64,000 nucleotides of DNA from an uncultured Bacteroides sp. (GTDB lineage Bacteria; Bacteroidota; Bacteroidia; Cytophagales; Cyclobacteriaceae), in assembly GCA_902168185.1 (NCBI GenBank), contig CABHOV010000046.1:124001-188000 (forward strand). Direction: 5' to 3'. Position numbers and translations under genes: made by a program. The notes below the pieces were generated by a model. It saw only the letters and a list, made by a program, of their open reading frames with translations. It was not told where the DNA came from and searched no databases. Positions 44,334-54,068 of this stretch are shown here, one piece after another. Positions within the stretch are counted from its first letter, which is position 1, and every line of letters starts with the position of its first letter.

Positions 44334-46247
44334 TTAATAAAGAACAAATCCTCCTTTTGCAGCCAGTTTGATTTTTATATTCTTTCCTTTAGTCTTCATT
44401 GATTCCGTTAAAAAGCTTGCTGCATCTTTACCATCGGTAATCATATTCAAAGTAGTTTCCTTCTTTATAAAGGGCAGGTCAAAAGAAACCTCTTGTTCAG
44501 TAAGTTGTCCGTTGATACCCGCTATATACCATGCATTACCTTTTCTACGAGCAACCACAGTATATTTTCCGGGTACACCGGCTATATATTTCGTTTCGTC
44601 CCACGCGGCAGGAACTTTGCGAAGGAAGTTTTTAGGCTGCTCCGGCAAAGCCTGGTACGACTTCATGTTATCGGCAAAGTGAAATATACCGGACTCGAAG
44701 ACCACTGACAATGCAAGTTCATGCGCAAATGTAGTCTGTCGTTTCGCTTCGCGTTTATTCGTAAATGTGACCGGAGTATAATCCATCGAGCCAACCGCGT
44801 TCCGTGTAAACGGCAATATAGTATTATGCACCGGAGCCCGGTCACAAAACTCTTGCCTGCCAGCGCCTTCCGCTCCCTTTACAGATTCCATAGACACTAC
44901 ATGCGGATAGGTACGCTCCCACCCTCTTGGCAATGTCGATCCGTGAAAGTTTACCATGATCTTGTGATCAGCGGCATCGCGAAGTATATCATAATAACGC
45001 TGAATCACCGGTTGTTTATCGCTATCAAAAAAATCTACTTTTATACCTTTCACTCCCCACGCCTGGATCTTTTGAAATTCTTTTTTTCGTTCTTCGGGAA
45101 AGGCCATCAAATTTGCATAGCTCAGTGTGTCTTTTTCACGTCCCATACCGGAGTGATACCATAGCACGATGCCTACATTTTTAGAATTTGCATACTTCAC
45201 GAGTTCCTCCATGCTACCACCTTTCATATCAGGCCAACCTGCATCAATGAGTACATATTCCCACGTCATGTCTGCTGTAAAATCTATATACTCTTTCTGC
45301 ACATTGAAATCTCTTGTAGTACCACCTGCAGACCACCAGCTCCAGCTTGATCTTCCAGGTTTAACCCATGAAGCATCTTTTATAACTGAAGGCGGATTCA
45401 GATTGGTTACCAGCGAAGTTTCCTGGATGGTTGCCAATGAAGGACCAATCACGACAGCACGCCACGGTGTCGTCCACGGTAATTGTGACGTGGGCTCGGG
45501 GTCAGCACTACTGGTGGCCTCCTCCTTTTCAGGAAATCGTATAGTATATATAGCATTTCCGTTTTTATCTTCGAGGTGTGTGCCTGGATAATGCTCATCA
45601 AGCGCTGCCTCGGTAATCAACAACCATAGGTTATTTACATTGAAGAGTGCCGGGAATGCCCATCCCGCAGGATTCGGAGAAGGATTGCCAACAGCGATTC
45701 CATTTTCATAAAATGCTTCATAGCAAGGTTTGTTACGAACGTTGAGATCATACGGTTGTATCCACGCCTTTGCTGTCTTCGGGACAGCGAACCCGGATTC
45801 TTCCTTCATGATCTTATGTATACCATCAGGAGCGCCCGGAAAATGATAGCGGTATGACATACCATCGTTGTATGCGCGCAAGATGATATATACTTGCTTT
45901 TTATTTTCATTCTCAAAGATGAGCGTAAGTTCATTGGCATGATTGTGACACTGTAGTCTTCGTCCAACACTTAAGGTATATTTTTCATCTATCGTATTTT
46001 CCTTTCTGGAGACGAATTTCAGGTTCGATGAAAACTGTTGATCATCGCGTACAATGCCCAGCGGTGAAGACTCCAACGCAACACGCTTTTCGTAGCTAAC
46101 GGTATAGTGTAACTGGTTCGATTTATTCGAAACGGTTACACTAACTTTTTTATCAGGAGACAACAGGTTCCACTCTTCGTTCTGAAACGCATCAGCATGC
46201 GCAAACATGAAGACCAGAAAAAAACATGCGATAGTTCGTATAAACAT
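44334..46247 (-). CDS. GH97 alpha-glucosidase/alpha-galactosidase
   Basis: A 637-residue secreted enzyme with signal peptide (residues 1-20, ending ADA). GH97 is mostly confined to Bacteroidota and contains inverting alpha-glucosidases (SusB) and retaining alpha-galactosidases. Visible blocks are the N-terminal beta-sandwich (WNLLSPDKKVSVTV), the barrel PGRSSWSWWSAGGTTRDF, WGVKGIKVDFFDSDKQ, MVNFHGSTLPRGWERTYPHVVSMESVKG and a C-terminal small domain. I cannot decide between glucosidase and galactosidase. It lies 23 bases after the GH95 gene. Confidence 0.92.
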   Translation of the reverse strand: MFIRTIACFFLVFMFAHADAFQNEEWNLLSPDKKVSVTVSNKSNQLHYTVSYEKRVALESSPLGIVRDDQQFSSNLKFVSRKENTIDEKYTLSVGRRLQCHNHANELTLIFENENKKQVYIILRAYNDGMSYRYHFPGAPDGIHKIMKEESGFAVPKTAKAWIQPYDLNVRNKPCYEAFYENGIAVGNPSPNPAGWAFPALFNVNNLWLLITEAALDEHYPGTHLEDKNGNAIYTIRFPEKEEATSSADPEPTSQLPWTTPWRAVVIGPSLATIQETSLVTNLNPPSVIKDASWVKPGRSSWSWWSAGGTTRDFNVQKEYIDFTADMTWEYVLIDAGWPDMKGGSMEELVKYANSKNVGIVLWYHSGMGREKDTLSYANLMAFPEERKKEFQKIQAWGVKGIKVDFFDSDKQPVIQRYYDILRDAADHKIMVNFHGSTLPRGWERTYPHVVSMESVKGAEGAGRQEFCDRAPVHNTILPFTRNAVGSMDYTPVTFTNKREAKRQTTFAHELALSVVFESGIFHFADNMKSYQALPEQPKNFLRKVPAAWDETKYIAGVPGKYTVVARRKGNAWYIAGINGQLTEQEVSFDLPFIKKETTLNMITDGKDAASFLTESMKTKGKNIKIKLAAKGGFVLY

Positions 46248-46270
46248 AGTATATAGTTTAGCAGGTATAT

Positions 46271-48826
46271 TTATTGGGGTACAATTGTGTAACGCTTTCC
46301 TTTTTCAGTTTCAATATCGATTACATATCCCTTGGTGAACTCCAGCGCAGGGACGGTAGCAGTTTCACTCTTTCTGTAGGCTGGTACTTTGGCTGCCTGT
46401 GTCAATGGATTTGGATTTATACCGACACTCTTCTTTGTGGTCGTTTCAACAACCTTCACTGGAATGGAAGTGCGTATCCGGCAAGTCCCTCCCAGCGTTG
46501 ATATAATAATAGCTTCCTGAAGTTTTCGTTCTTTCCAGCGAATGCTGACTTCAAAAGCTCCTCTTGTGCGAAGTCCTGTTACACTTCCGTTAGGCCATGC
46601 ATCCGGGAGCGCGGGCAGTATATTTACTTCGCCATCATGACTTTGAAGTAACATCTCTGTTATACCGGCCGTTGCACCAAAGTTTCCATCAATCTGAAAA
46701 GGCGGATGCGCATCAAACAGGTTCGGATAGGTACCACCCCCTCCCATCGTATCTTTCTGTAATTTGGGATCTATATAAGTAAGACCATCCTTGAAAATCG
46801 CATAGGCATGATTACCATCACGCAGTCGCGCCCACCAGTTTATCTTCCATGCCATCGACCACCCTGTACTGACATCGCCACGGTGGATTAAAGACTGCTT
46901 TGCTGCTGCGGCCAATTCAGGAGTATGTATGAGAGAAATCTGATTACCTGGATGTAGTCCAAAAAGATGTGATAAGTGGCGATGTTTATCATTTGGATCA
47001 TCCCAATCTTTAAACCACTCTTGTAGTTGTCCATGTTGTCCTATATGATAGGGATATAGCTTTGCCAAAGCAGCCTCAACCTTCGTGGTGAAATCATCGG
47101 TAACTCCTAATGTCTTTGATGCACTCAGGCAATTTTCAAAGAGCTGTCGCGTGATGGCTATATCCATGGTTGTAGCCATGCTGATCTGAAATTCCTTACC
47201 ACCAATTTTAAAAACATTTTCCGGAGACGTGGACGGATTCGTTACCAAATATCCATCAGGCCCTTCCACAAGCCAGGCGAGTAAAAATTGTGCTGCGCCT
47301 TTCATTAATGGCCATGCTTTATCCTTGAGATATAGCTTATCACCTGTAAATATATAGTGCTCCCACAAATGTGTACTGAGCCATGCACCACTCATGGGCC
47401 AACATGCCCAGCGGGCACGACTGCGAGGATCCCATTCGTAACCGCCCGGAGGAGAAGTCTTGGCCCATACATCAGCATTGTGATGGGAACACCAGCCTTC
47501 CGCAATTCCATAGTTGATCTTAGCAGTCTGCGCACCGTTAACAGAAAGCTTGTATATAAAATCGAGCAATGGTGTGTGGCATTCGGATAGGTTGGTAGAT
47601 TCCGCCAGCCAGTAATTCATTTCTGTATTAATGTTGGTGGTATAGTTACTTCCCCACGGTGGCTTAACATGATCGTTCCATATACCTTGAAGATTAGCAG
47701 GTATACCTCCTGGCCGCGAACTGGAAATCAACAGGTATCGTCCGAATTGATAGTATAAAGTTTGAAGTTGAGGATCAGGTTTGCCTTCATTGAAACGCAG
47801 CATGCGCTTGTCCGTAGGAAGTTTCAGAGCATCAGCATCTGTACCCAGATCAAGCGAAACGCGGTTGAATAAATTCTGATAATCTGCAAGGTGAGATGCC
47901 TTCAACTGCGCAAATGACTTCTTCGTTACAGCATCGAGATTCGCTCTCGCTTCTATCGCGGGATCCTTACCCTCATGACCAGGTGATTTATTGAAACCAT
48001 TAAAACTGGTAGCTTCCGTGATATATAGTGTAACTACATCTGCATTCGTAACAGCAAGCGAAGAATCCTGCTTCGTTATTATACCGCCTTCTGCTTTTAC
48101 TTTCAGGTGGACTTCAAAATTCATTCCTTCACCCTGCCAGTCATCGTAAACAACTTGTAGTGGCTCTGCCTCCCGATTGGCTACATATAGTGGAGCTTTT
48201 CCGTGAAGTACCAGGAGGTCATTCGCTATAGCACCGGTGGTATATTTTAATTTACTCCTCAGTGAAGCGTTAAATGTAATGCTCTTCTTCTTGTTTGCAG
48301 ACAAACGAATTACCACCGCTTTATCCGGGTGGCTGATAAAAGCTTCGCGTGTATAGGTTACCCCACCCGTTGTAAATGTGACAAACGCAATCGCTTTTGC
48401 CAGGTCAAGACTCCTTCTATAGTTTCGGACAACGGTATCTTTCAATGAAAAATCCAGAAAGAGATTTGCCATGTGCAGGTATCGTGCCGAGTATGGGCCT
48501 TGCATTTTTTTCCAGTATGCTTCTGCGGCCGCATAATCGCCTTCGTTTACTGCTCGCCTTACAAGTGGTAAATATTTTATACCGTTCGGATTATTCCCCG
48601 GATCCGGATAACCTGACCAAAGTGTATTGTCATTAAGCTGAAATCTTTCGCGGCTCACACCGCCGAAGATCATCGCGCCAGTTTTTCCATTGCCCAAGGG
48701 TAACGCTTCCTCCCATGCCGTGGCGGGCTGCTTGTACCAGATCGTAAGGTGATCTGGTACAGGCTGCGCCAAAGCAGTATACACCCAAGCATACGTGAAT
48801 ACCAAACAAATCAATAGTCGTCTCAT
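46271..48826 (-). CDS. GH95 alpha-L-fucosidase/galactosidase family enzyme
   Basis: An 851-residue secreted enzyme (signal residues 1-20, ending ALAQ). GH95 inverting enzymes remove alpha-1,2-linked L-fucose, and some remove L-galactose. Diagnostic parts are [26 protein letters not shown] at the start of the N-terminal domain, the barrel [29 protein letters not shown] with its Asn/Asp/Glu cluster, [23 protein letters not shown] and [20 protein letters not shown]. The gene is downstream of SusC/SusD and opens the hydrolase series GH95-GH97-GH105-GH29-GH92. Confidence 0.93.
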   Translation of the reverse strand: MRRLLICLVFTYAWVYTALAQPVPDHLTIWYKQPATAWEEALPLGNGKTGAMIFGGVSRERFQLNDNTLWSGYPDPGNNPNGIKYLPLVRRAVNEGDYAAAEAYWKKMQGPYSARYLHMANLFLDFSLKDTVVRNYRRSLDLAKAIAFVTFTTGGVTYTREAFISHPDKAVVIRLSANKKKSITFNASLRSKLKYTTGAIANDLLVLHGKAPLYVANREAEPLQVVYDDWQGEGMNFEVHLKVKAEGGIITKQDSSLAVTNADVVTLYITEATSFNGFNKSPGHEGKDPAIEARANLDAVTKKSFAQLKASHLADYQNLFNRVSLDLGTDADALKLPTDKRMLRFNEGKPDPQLQTLYYQFGRYLLISSSRPGGIPANLQGIWNDHVKPPWGSNYTTNINTEMNYWLAESTNLSECHTPLLDFIYKLSVNGAQTAKINYGIAEGWCSHHNADVWAKTSPPGGYEWDPRSRARWACWPMSGAWLSTHLWEHYIFTGDKLYLKDKAWPLMKGAAQFLLAWLVEGPDGYLVTNPSTSPENVFKIGGKEFQISMATTMDIAITRQLFENCLSASKTLGVTDDFTTKVEAALAKLYPYHIGQHGQLQEWFKDWDDPNDKHRHLSHLFGLHPGNQISLIHTPELAAAAKQSLIHRGDVSTGWSMAWKINWWARLRDGNHAYAIFKDGLTYIDPKLQKDTMGGGGTYPNLFDAHPPFQIDGNFGATAGITEMLLQSHDGEVNILPALPDAWPNGSVTGLRTRGAFEVSIRWKERKLQEAIIISTLGGTCRIRTSIPVKVVETTTKKSVGINPNPLTQAAKVPAYRKSETATVPALEFTKGYVIDIETEKGKRYTIVPQ

Positions 48827-48979
48827 AGTAAAGATTCTTTCCTATGGACTATAAAATTCAACAGCTCCCTTACTCTCACTTCGTATTTATTTGTGCTTTT
48901 ATACTATATGTTAAAAATGGATTCAGACGGTCAATGTATACTTATTCTATGGATGGATATTTACCGATAGTACTTCGTA

Positions 48980-50473
48980 TTATTGCCAAGGCTCATTATT
49001 CTGCCAAACGCCTTGCATAATATCCATTTGAGACTGCGGTATAGGCCACAGATATCCATCAAACTTACGCTTGCTTCCATTCTGATGATACTGGATTGTT
49101 GGAATTACTTGTTCTGCAATTCCCCAACGAATCAGATCATTGTAGCGAATGCCCTCATAAGCAAGTTCAATGCGCCTTTCATTACGAATATTCTCTTGTG
49201 TCAATTCCGTTTTTGCAGGCATCTCCACACCGGGCCGTGCACGTACATCGTTCAATGCTTTCAACGCACGAGTATCCGTACCCTGACCACTTTCAAACAT
49301 GGCCTCAGCGTATAGTAACAGTAAATCTGCGTATCTCATTTTTACTATATCCTGATCGCTCAGGTTTGATGAGTTGGCAGTACGCAAGTTTGGATCAATC
49401 CATTTCTTAAACGCCATATTTGTAAACGGTATAGCACCTTCTGATACACGACCATCATTGGAGAAAGTTCCTGTTTTTGTGTTGTTCACCCACGGATCAC
49501 CGATTTGAAATATAGTCATCTTTAAACGTGGGTCTTTCTCTCCTGTATTTTGATCCTTTACTTCGTATGAGTCTCTCAATTGTGGTGTTGGGAAGACAGA
49601 CATCCTGCTGCTCACGTATTGATCTAGTTGATGATAATCATCCGGTGCAGCATATATAACCGAGAACATGATCTCCGGATTATTCTTTTGCTCATTGAAA
49701 AATATACCCGGATAATTCGTGTGCAGTCTGAATGGATTTTGAGGATCGCCAATTAAACTCCATGCCGTCTCCGCAGCCTCGCTATAGCGTTGATTGTTCA
49801 TGAGTATCCTCACCTTTAACATGATGGCGCTACCGCGTACTGCATGTCCATCCGTATAGGCAGCGTTTGGCAAACCGGCTATCGCTATATCTATATCCTG
49901 TAAAAGTTGTTCAACAACCTCGGCTTTGGAAGTACGCGGTGTATTCATGTAATCGCTGTTCATATCCTGCGATGTCAACACCAGGGGAACAGCGCCATAC
50001 AACTGAACCAGTTCATTATAAAAGTAACAACGGTTAAACAGTGCCTCACCTTTATACTTGTTATAGTTAGTTTCTGTTAATATACCTTTAACCTGGTCTA
50101 TATTGTCCAGGAAATAATTGCACTTGGCTATACCGTTGTAACAATCCGACCAGAACTGGTTGATCGCACCACCGGTACTGGGATTTATACCACCCTGCAT
50201 AATCCCCTGGAAGCCGGCAAAACTCGATGTTATGATGGCATTGTCCGAGAGACTTTCAATATCAAACGCTATACCACCTGCTCCGCGGGCGGACCCGAAA
50301 ACACTGGTGCGATGCGCAGAGTACGTTGCCGTTAGTGCAGTTTGTGCATCCTGTTCCGTTTTCCAAAACGTCTCCGTACTCAATTGAGTCAATGGTTCTT
50401 TATCCAGAAGATCACTACAAGCCGTGGACAATGTAGCCAAAGCGAAAACTATATATGCTATTTTATTTTTCAT
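48980..50473 (-). CDS. SusD/RagB-family outer-membrane lipoprotein
   Basis: I take the ATG at 50473, ten bases after the SusC stop; another lies three codons upstream. The 497-residue lipoprotein has the lipobox LSTAC followed by SDLLDKEPLTQLS. The SusD core shows ALFNRCYFYNELVQLYGAVPLVL (about residues 140-162) and the C-terminal block RNERRIELAYEGIRYNDLIRWG. It would cap the adjacent SusC channel and bind oligosaccharides at the cell surface. Confidence 0.93.
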   Translation of the reverse strand: MKNKIAYIVFALATLSTACSDLLDKEPLTQLSTETFWKTEQDAQTALTATYSAHRTSVFGSARGAGGIAFDIESLSDNAIITSSFAGFQGIMQGGINPSTGGAINQFWSDCYNGIAKCNYFLDNIDQVKGILTETNYNKYKGEALFNRCYFYNELVQLYGAVPLVLTSQDMNSDYMNTPRTSKAEVVEQLLQDIDIAIAGLPNAAYTDGHAVRGSAIMLKVRILMNNQRYSEAAETAWSLIGDPQNPFRLHTNYPGIFFNEQKNNPEIMFSVIYAAPDDYHQLDQYVSSRMSVFPTPQLRDSYEVKDQNTGEKDPRLKMTIFQIGDPWVNNTKTGTFSNDGRVSEGAIPFTNMAFKKWIDPNLRTANSSNLSDQDIVKMRYADLLLLYAEAMFESGQGTDTRALKALNDVRARPGVEMPAKTELTQENIRNERRIELAYEGIRYNDLIRWGIAEQVIPTIQYHQNGSKRKFDGYLWPIPQSQMDIMQGVWQNNEPWQ

Positions 50474-50482
50474 TGCTGTCAA

Positions 50483-53400
50483 TTATAAAGTTGCTCTCAC
50501 GCCAAATGAATATATAGTAGCCTGCGGATAAATAGCCGCACGTGCTGAATTCGTAGCGGTGCGTTCCGGATCTAATCCCTGGAAGAACTTTGTAAATGTC
50601 GCCAGGTTGTCAGCAGCCGTATATACTCGCAAGCTTTGTATTTTCACTTTCTGACTCCACGCTGCCGGGAACGTATAGCCCAGCTGTATATTCTTGATGC
50701 GCAGGTAAGAAGAGTTACCTAACCAGAATGTTGAGTTTTGTGAATTGGGAGTATATCCGCTATCAACATATACATGCGGAATGGAGTTTGAAGTTCCTTC
50801 ACCATCCCACGCGTCAGTCTTCCACCACGTTGGTGGTGCTGATGCCTGGTTGAATGGCGAAACGCCCCAACCTGTAACGTAGGTCTTTCGTCCATATACA
50901 CCTTGCACAAAAACACTCAGGTCGAAATTCTTATAGCTGGCGGAAAGATTCATTCCATAATTAAATTTCGGGAATACTCCTTCTACAGGGGTTCGGTCAT
51001 AGGTGAGATCAATCCTTCCGTCCGGAACGCCATCTGGTCCGCTGATATCTTTATACTTCAAATCACCCGGCTTCGGAGCTATGCTAGTATAAGAAGGAGC
51101 CGGACCACCATCAATTTCCGCTTGATTCTGATATATTCCATCCTGAAGCAGTACATAATAGGTGTTATAGGGAAGTCCTTCCTGACGGATGTTGACACCA
51201 CTTATTTCACGGGCACCAAAACGAATCAGCTTGTTTCTATAGGTTTCGAGGTTGGCATTTACACTATAGCTGAAATCGCCAATCTTGTTTCTGTGTCCTA
51301 CACTGAACTCCCATCCGGTATTTTGCAATATACCATCATTTATAGTGGGTGCATTTACACCGATGTGATCCGGCACCTGAAGACTTCTCAGAATATCTTT
51401 GGTCGTTTTCTTATACCAGTCAACCGAACCAAAAAGTCTTGAGTTGAAAAAAGCGAAGTCTAAACCAAAATCTGTAACGGTGGTAGTCTCCCATTTTATA
51501 TTAGCGTTGTTGATCGAACGCCTGCTGATTCCCTGGGACAATGTACCACCGAAGTTATAGTCGAGCACTTCATCATCGGGTCCCATGGAGATATAGAGTA
51601 TATCCTGGTATGGATAGTTTCCTATATTCTGGTTCCCGAGTTGTCCCCACGATCCGCGAAACTTTAATTCATCCAGCCAAGCTATATCTTGCATAAACGC
51701 TTCTTCCGAAATCCGCCAACCGGCAGATACTGAAGGGAACAATCCCCAACGATTTGATTTCGGAAACCGTGACGATGCATCATATCGGAAACTGACTTCG
51801 AGAAGATATTTTCCTGCATAGTCATAATTTACCCTGCCAAAAAAAGATTGAATACCCCACTCATAAGCGTTGCTGCCCGTTGTCTGACTTGCAGCTGGTG
51901 CGGAGGCCAATTCCCAAAGTTCTTTCGATGGAAGTTTTGTACGATATGCATCCAGTCGATCATAGCGATAACTCTCCTGCTGATAACCAAGCAATGCACT
52001 TACATTATGAACGGTAGAAAAAGTCTTTTTATAGTTTAACGTTCCAAACAATGTATACTGGTTCTCACGTGTGTTGCGCTGTGCCAGTGATATAGCGCCA
52101 CCATTCCATATAGAGGCCTGGTTATATACACCATTAGCATCCGGAAAAAATTCATACCCCACAGATGAAACAACCAATGCCTTGGCCATCTCTTCCTCAA
52201 AACGAACGGAACCCTTTACCTCTGCTGTGAGTTCATCAAGTATCTTTACATTTATATAGGGACTGAACAGCAAATAGCTGTTGACAAATTCTTTACCACC
52301 ACCATCGGTAGCGATAGCAATCGGATTTTTATTGCCGCCCTTATTCTGAAAAGCATACGCTGTAAATCTTCCGCTTCCATCAGCCAACGTTGGTGTACTG
52401 GTTGGTGGCGCTGCGTAAGCCGACAGCATTTGATCTTCCGAAGTGTTCGCATCGATTAACTGCGGTCCTGTATTTCCGGTTGTGATCGCTGTATCATGAC
52501 GCTTGCCTCGTGCCATGGAAATATTACTTCCAAACGTTACTCTTCCACCCAGATTCGTTTTAAAATTAACCTGCGTGTCATATCGTTTAAAGTCCGTGGC
52601 CAATAACAATCCGGTTTCATCCAATACGCCTAAACCAACATTAAATGTAGTGCCTGCCTTACCACCATTTATACTTAGAAAATGTTTATGGATTGGAGCG
52701 CGTCTGATCAAATAAGAAGTCCAGTCTGCGCTGGGGTATTGCGCAGGATTGTTTATAGCACCCTGACGGTATAGTTCAATCTGTTCATCGGTATATCTCC
52801 ATTGCGTTTGCCTTCCGGAATGATCGATCGCTTTATTCATCAATTCCATATACTCTACGGAATTTGTAACGCGGTCAATTTTAATGGATGGATCCTGTGA
52901 TGAGTAATTATAATTATAGTCTATACTTAATCTTCCCTCCTTACCTTTTTTAGTAGTGACCAGGATTACTCCGTTGGCCGCGCGTGAACCATATATAGCA
53001 GCGGAAGCAGCATCTTTCAGTACTGATATATCTTCAATTACATTGGGGTTCAATAATTCAAGTTTACCCTCTATACCATCGATCAACACCAATGGATTAC
53101 TTCCGGCAGAACTAAATGTACCCTGTCCGCGAATACGGATCTGATTACTTTCATCACCCGGCAACCCAGAATTTTGTGTAATCTGAAGTCCAGGCGTTCT
53201 TCCCTGTAAAAGTGAAATTGTACTGGGCGCCTGTCTGCTGGTAATTTCCTCACCTGAAACTGTTGACACAGCAGCGGTCATATTTACTTTCTTCTGTGTG
53301 CCGTATCCTACTACAACCACTTCATTCAAGGTTTGTACATCTGCATGTAGTGTAACATTGATAGTCGTTCTGTTGTCCACAGGAATCTTCTCGGTTTTAT

Positions 53401-53656
53401 AGCCGATGAATGAAAACACCAACGTAGCATTGGGATTATCTATAGTGAGTGAAAAATCACCGTTAGCATCTGTTGAGGTTCCGGTCGCGGTTCCTTCTAT
53501 CATCACACTCACACCAGGCAACGACTCACCTTCGTCAGAGATGATTTTCCCTGTGACCTGTTGTGCCCAGGTGGCGTTACAAAAGAGAAGCAATACTACT
53601 CCGATTCCCAGAGAAGTATACATGCGGTCTTTGATCTTGCGTAATAGTCTATTCAT
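50483..53656 (-). CDS. SusC-family TonB-dependent transporter
   Basis: A 1057-residue outer-membrane importer. A basic N-terminus and signal helix end in WAQ (about residue 32). A carboxypeptidase-regulatory-like domain follows (GKIISDEGESLPGVSVMIEG, about 37-110). Then come the TonB plug with VVGYGTQKKVNMTAAVSTV and IDGIEGKLELLNPNVIEDI, and a barrel ending YPQATIYSFGVRATL. It lacks the STN domain of the other SusC in this window, consistent with control by a hybrid two-component system, not sigma/FecR. It heads the locus: SusC, SusD, GH95, GH97, GH105, GH29, GH92. Confidence 0.95.
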   Translation of the reverse strand: MNRLLRKIKDRMYTSLGIGVVLLLFCNATWAQQVTGKIISDEGESLPGVSVMIEGTATGTSTDANGDFSLTIDNPNATLVFSFIGYKTEKIPVDNRTTINVTLHADVQTLNEVVVVGYGTQKKVNMTAAVSTVSGEEITSRQAPSTISLLQGRTPGLQITQNSGLPGDESNQIRIRGQGTFSSAGSNPLVLIDGIEGKLELLNPNVIEDISVLKDAASAAIYGSRAANGVILVTTKKGKEGRLSIDYNYNYSSQDPSIKIDRVTNSVEYMELMNKAIDHSGRQTQWRYTDEQIELYRQGAINNPAQYPSADWTSYLIRRAPIHKHFLSINGGKAGTTFNVGLGVLDETGLLLATDFKRYDTQVNFKTNLGGRVTFGSNISMARGKRHDTAITTGNTGPQLIDANTSEDQMLSAYAAPPTSTPTLADGSGRFTAYAFQNKGGNKNPIAIATDGGGKEFVNSYLLFSPYINVKILDELTAEVKGSVRFEEEMAKALVVSSVGYEFFPDANGVYNQASIWNGGAISLAQRNTRENQYTLFGTLNYKKTFSTVHNVSALLGYQQESYRYDRLDAYRTKLPSKELWELASAPAASQTTGSNAYEWGIQSFFGRVNYDYAGKYLLEVSFRYDASSRFPKSNRWGLFPSVSAGWRISEEAFMQDIAWLDELKFRGSWGQLGNQNIGNYPYQDILYISMGPDDEVLDYNFGGTLSQGISRRSINNANIKWETTTVTDFGLDFAFFNSRLFGSVDWYKKTTKDILRSLQVPDHIGVNAPTINDGILQNTGWEFSVGHRNKIGDFSYSVNANLETYRNKLIRFGAREISGVNIRQEGLPYNTYYVLLQDGIYQNQAEIDGGPAPSYTSIAPKPGDLKYKDISGPDGVPDGRIDLTYDRTPVEGVFPKFNYGMNLSASYKNFDLSVFVQGVYGRKTYVTGWGVSPFNQASAPPTWWKTDAWDGEGTSNSIPHVYVDSGYTPNSQNSTFWLGNSSYLRIKNIQLGYTFPAAWSQKVKIQSLRVYTAADNLATFTKFFQGLDPERTATNSARAAIYPQATIYSFGVRATL

Positions 53657-54068
53657 ACTCTTACTTTGTTTTGGTTAGGGGCTGAGGTTCAGGTTTCAAA
53701 AAATGCCGGTCCGGATTCCAGAGTGTATACATTCTTCTTCCGATGATGGCATCGTTGAACCATGGGTCAATTTGGCACCGAAACGAGGATTGTAAGGGTA
53801 TAAAAACTGTTCAAATACAGGCAGAAATCGTTCGCAAAACGCTTTTATGAAGATTTTTTGGATTACTGAACACCTGAAAGGAATAGGATGTAAAAACAGG
53901 TTCGCGAAGTATGGAAGCTTAGCATTAACCATTTAAAATTGATTGGAGTTGGCGAGAAAGACACACGCACAGATGGGACAATGGACTATATTATATAGTA
54001 CGTGCATATAGCATTACATCCTAAAAATCATATTCAGGATAGCAAGTATAGTCGCAATAAACTATATA
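53657..54068. other. 412-base region upstream of susC
   Basis: It contains no convincing gene; a 78-codon minus-strand frame (53696-53932) has no recognisable features. An ACTATAT-T-ATATAGT palindrome lies at 53985-53999. The region should hold the promoter and regulator site for the SusC operon, but I cannot mark a site. Confidence 0.45.

Noticed and set aside
46271-48826. Assigning the GH95 enzyme strictly as alpha-1,2-L-fucosidase
   Set aside because: The family also contains L-galactosidases and the residues that separate them cannot be judged without alignment.
53696-53932. 78-codon minus-strand frame upstream of susC
   Set aside because: No ribosome site, no recognisable composition or domain; likely chance in a regulatory gap.
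53985-53999. ACTATAT-T-ATATAGT palindrome as the hybrid-regulator operator
   Set aside because: TATA-rich palindromes are frequent across the window, so this one has no special support.
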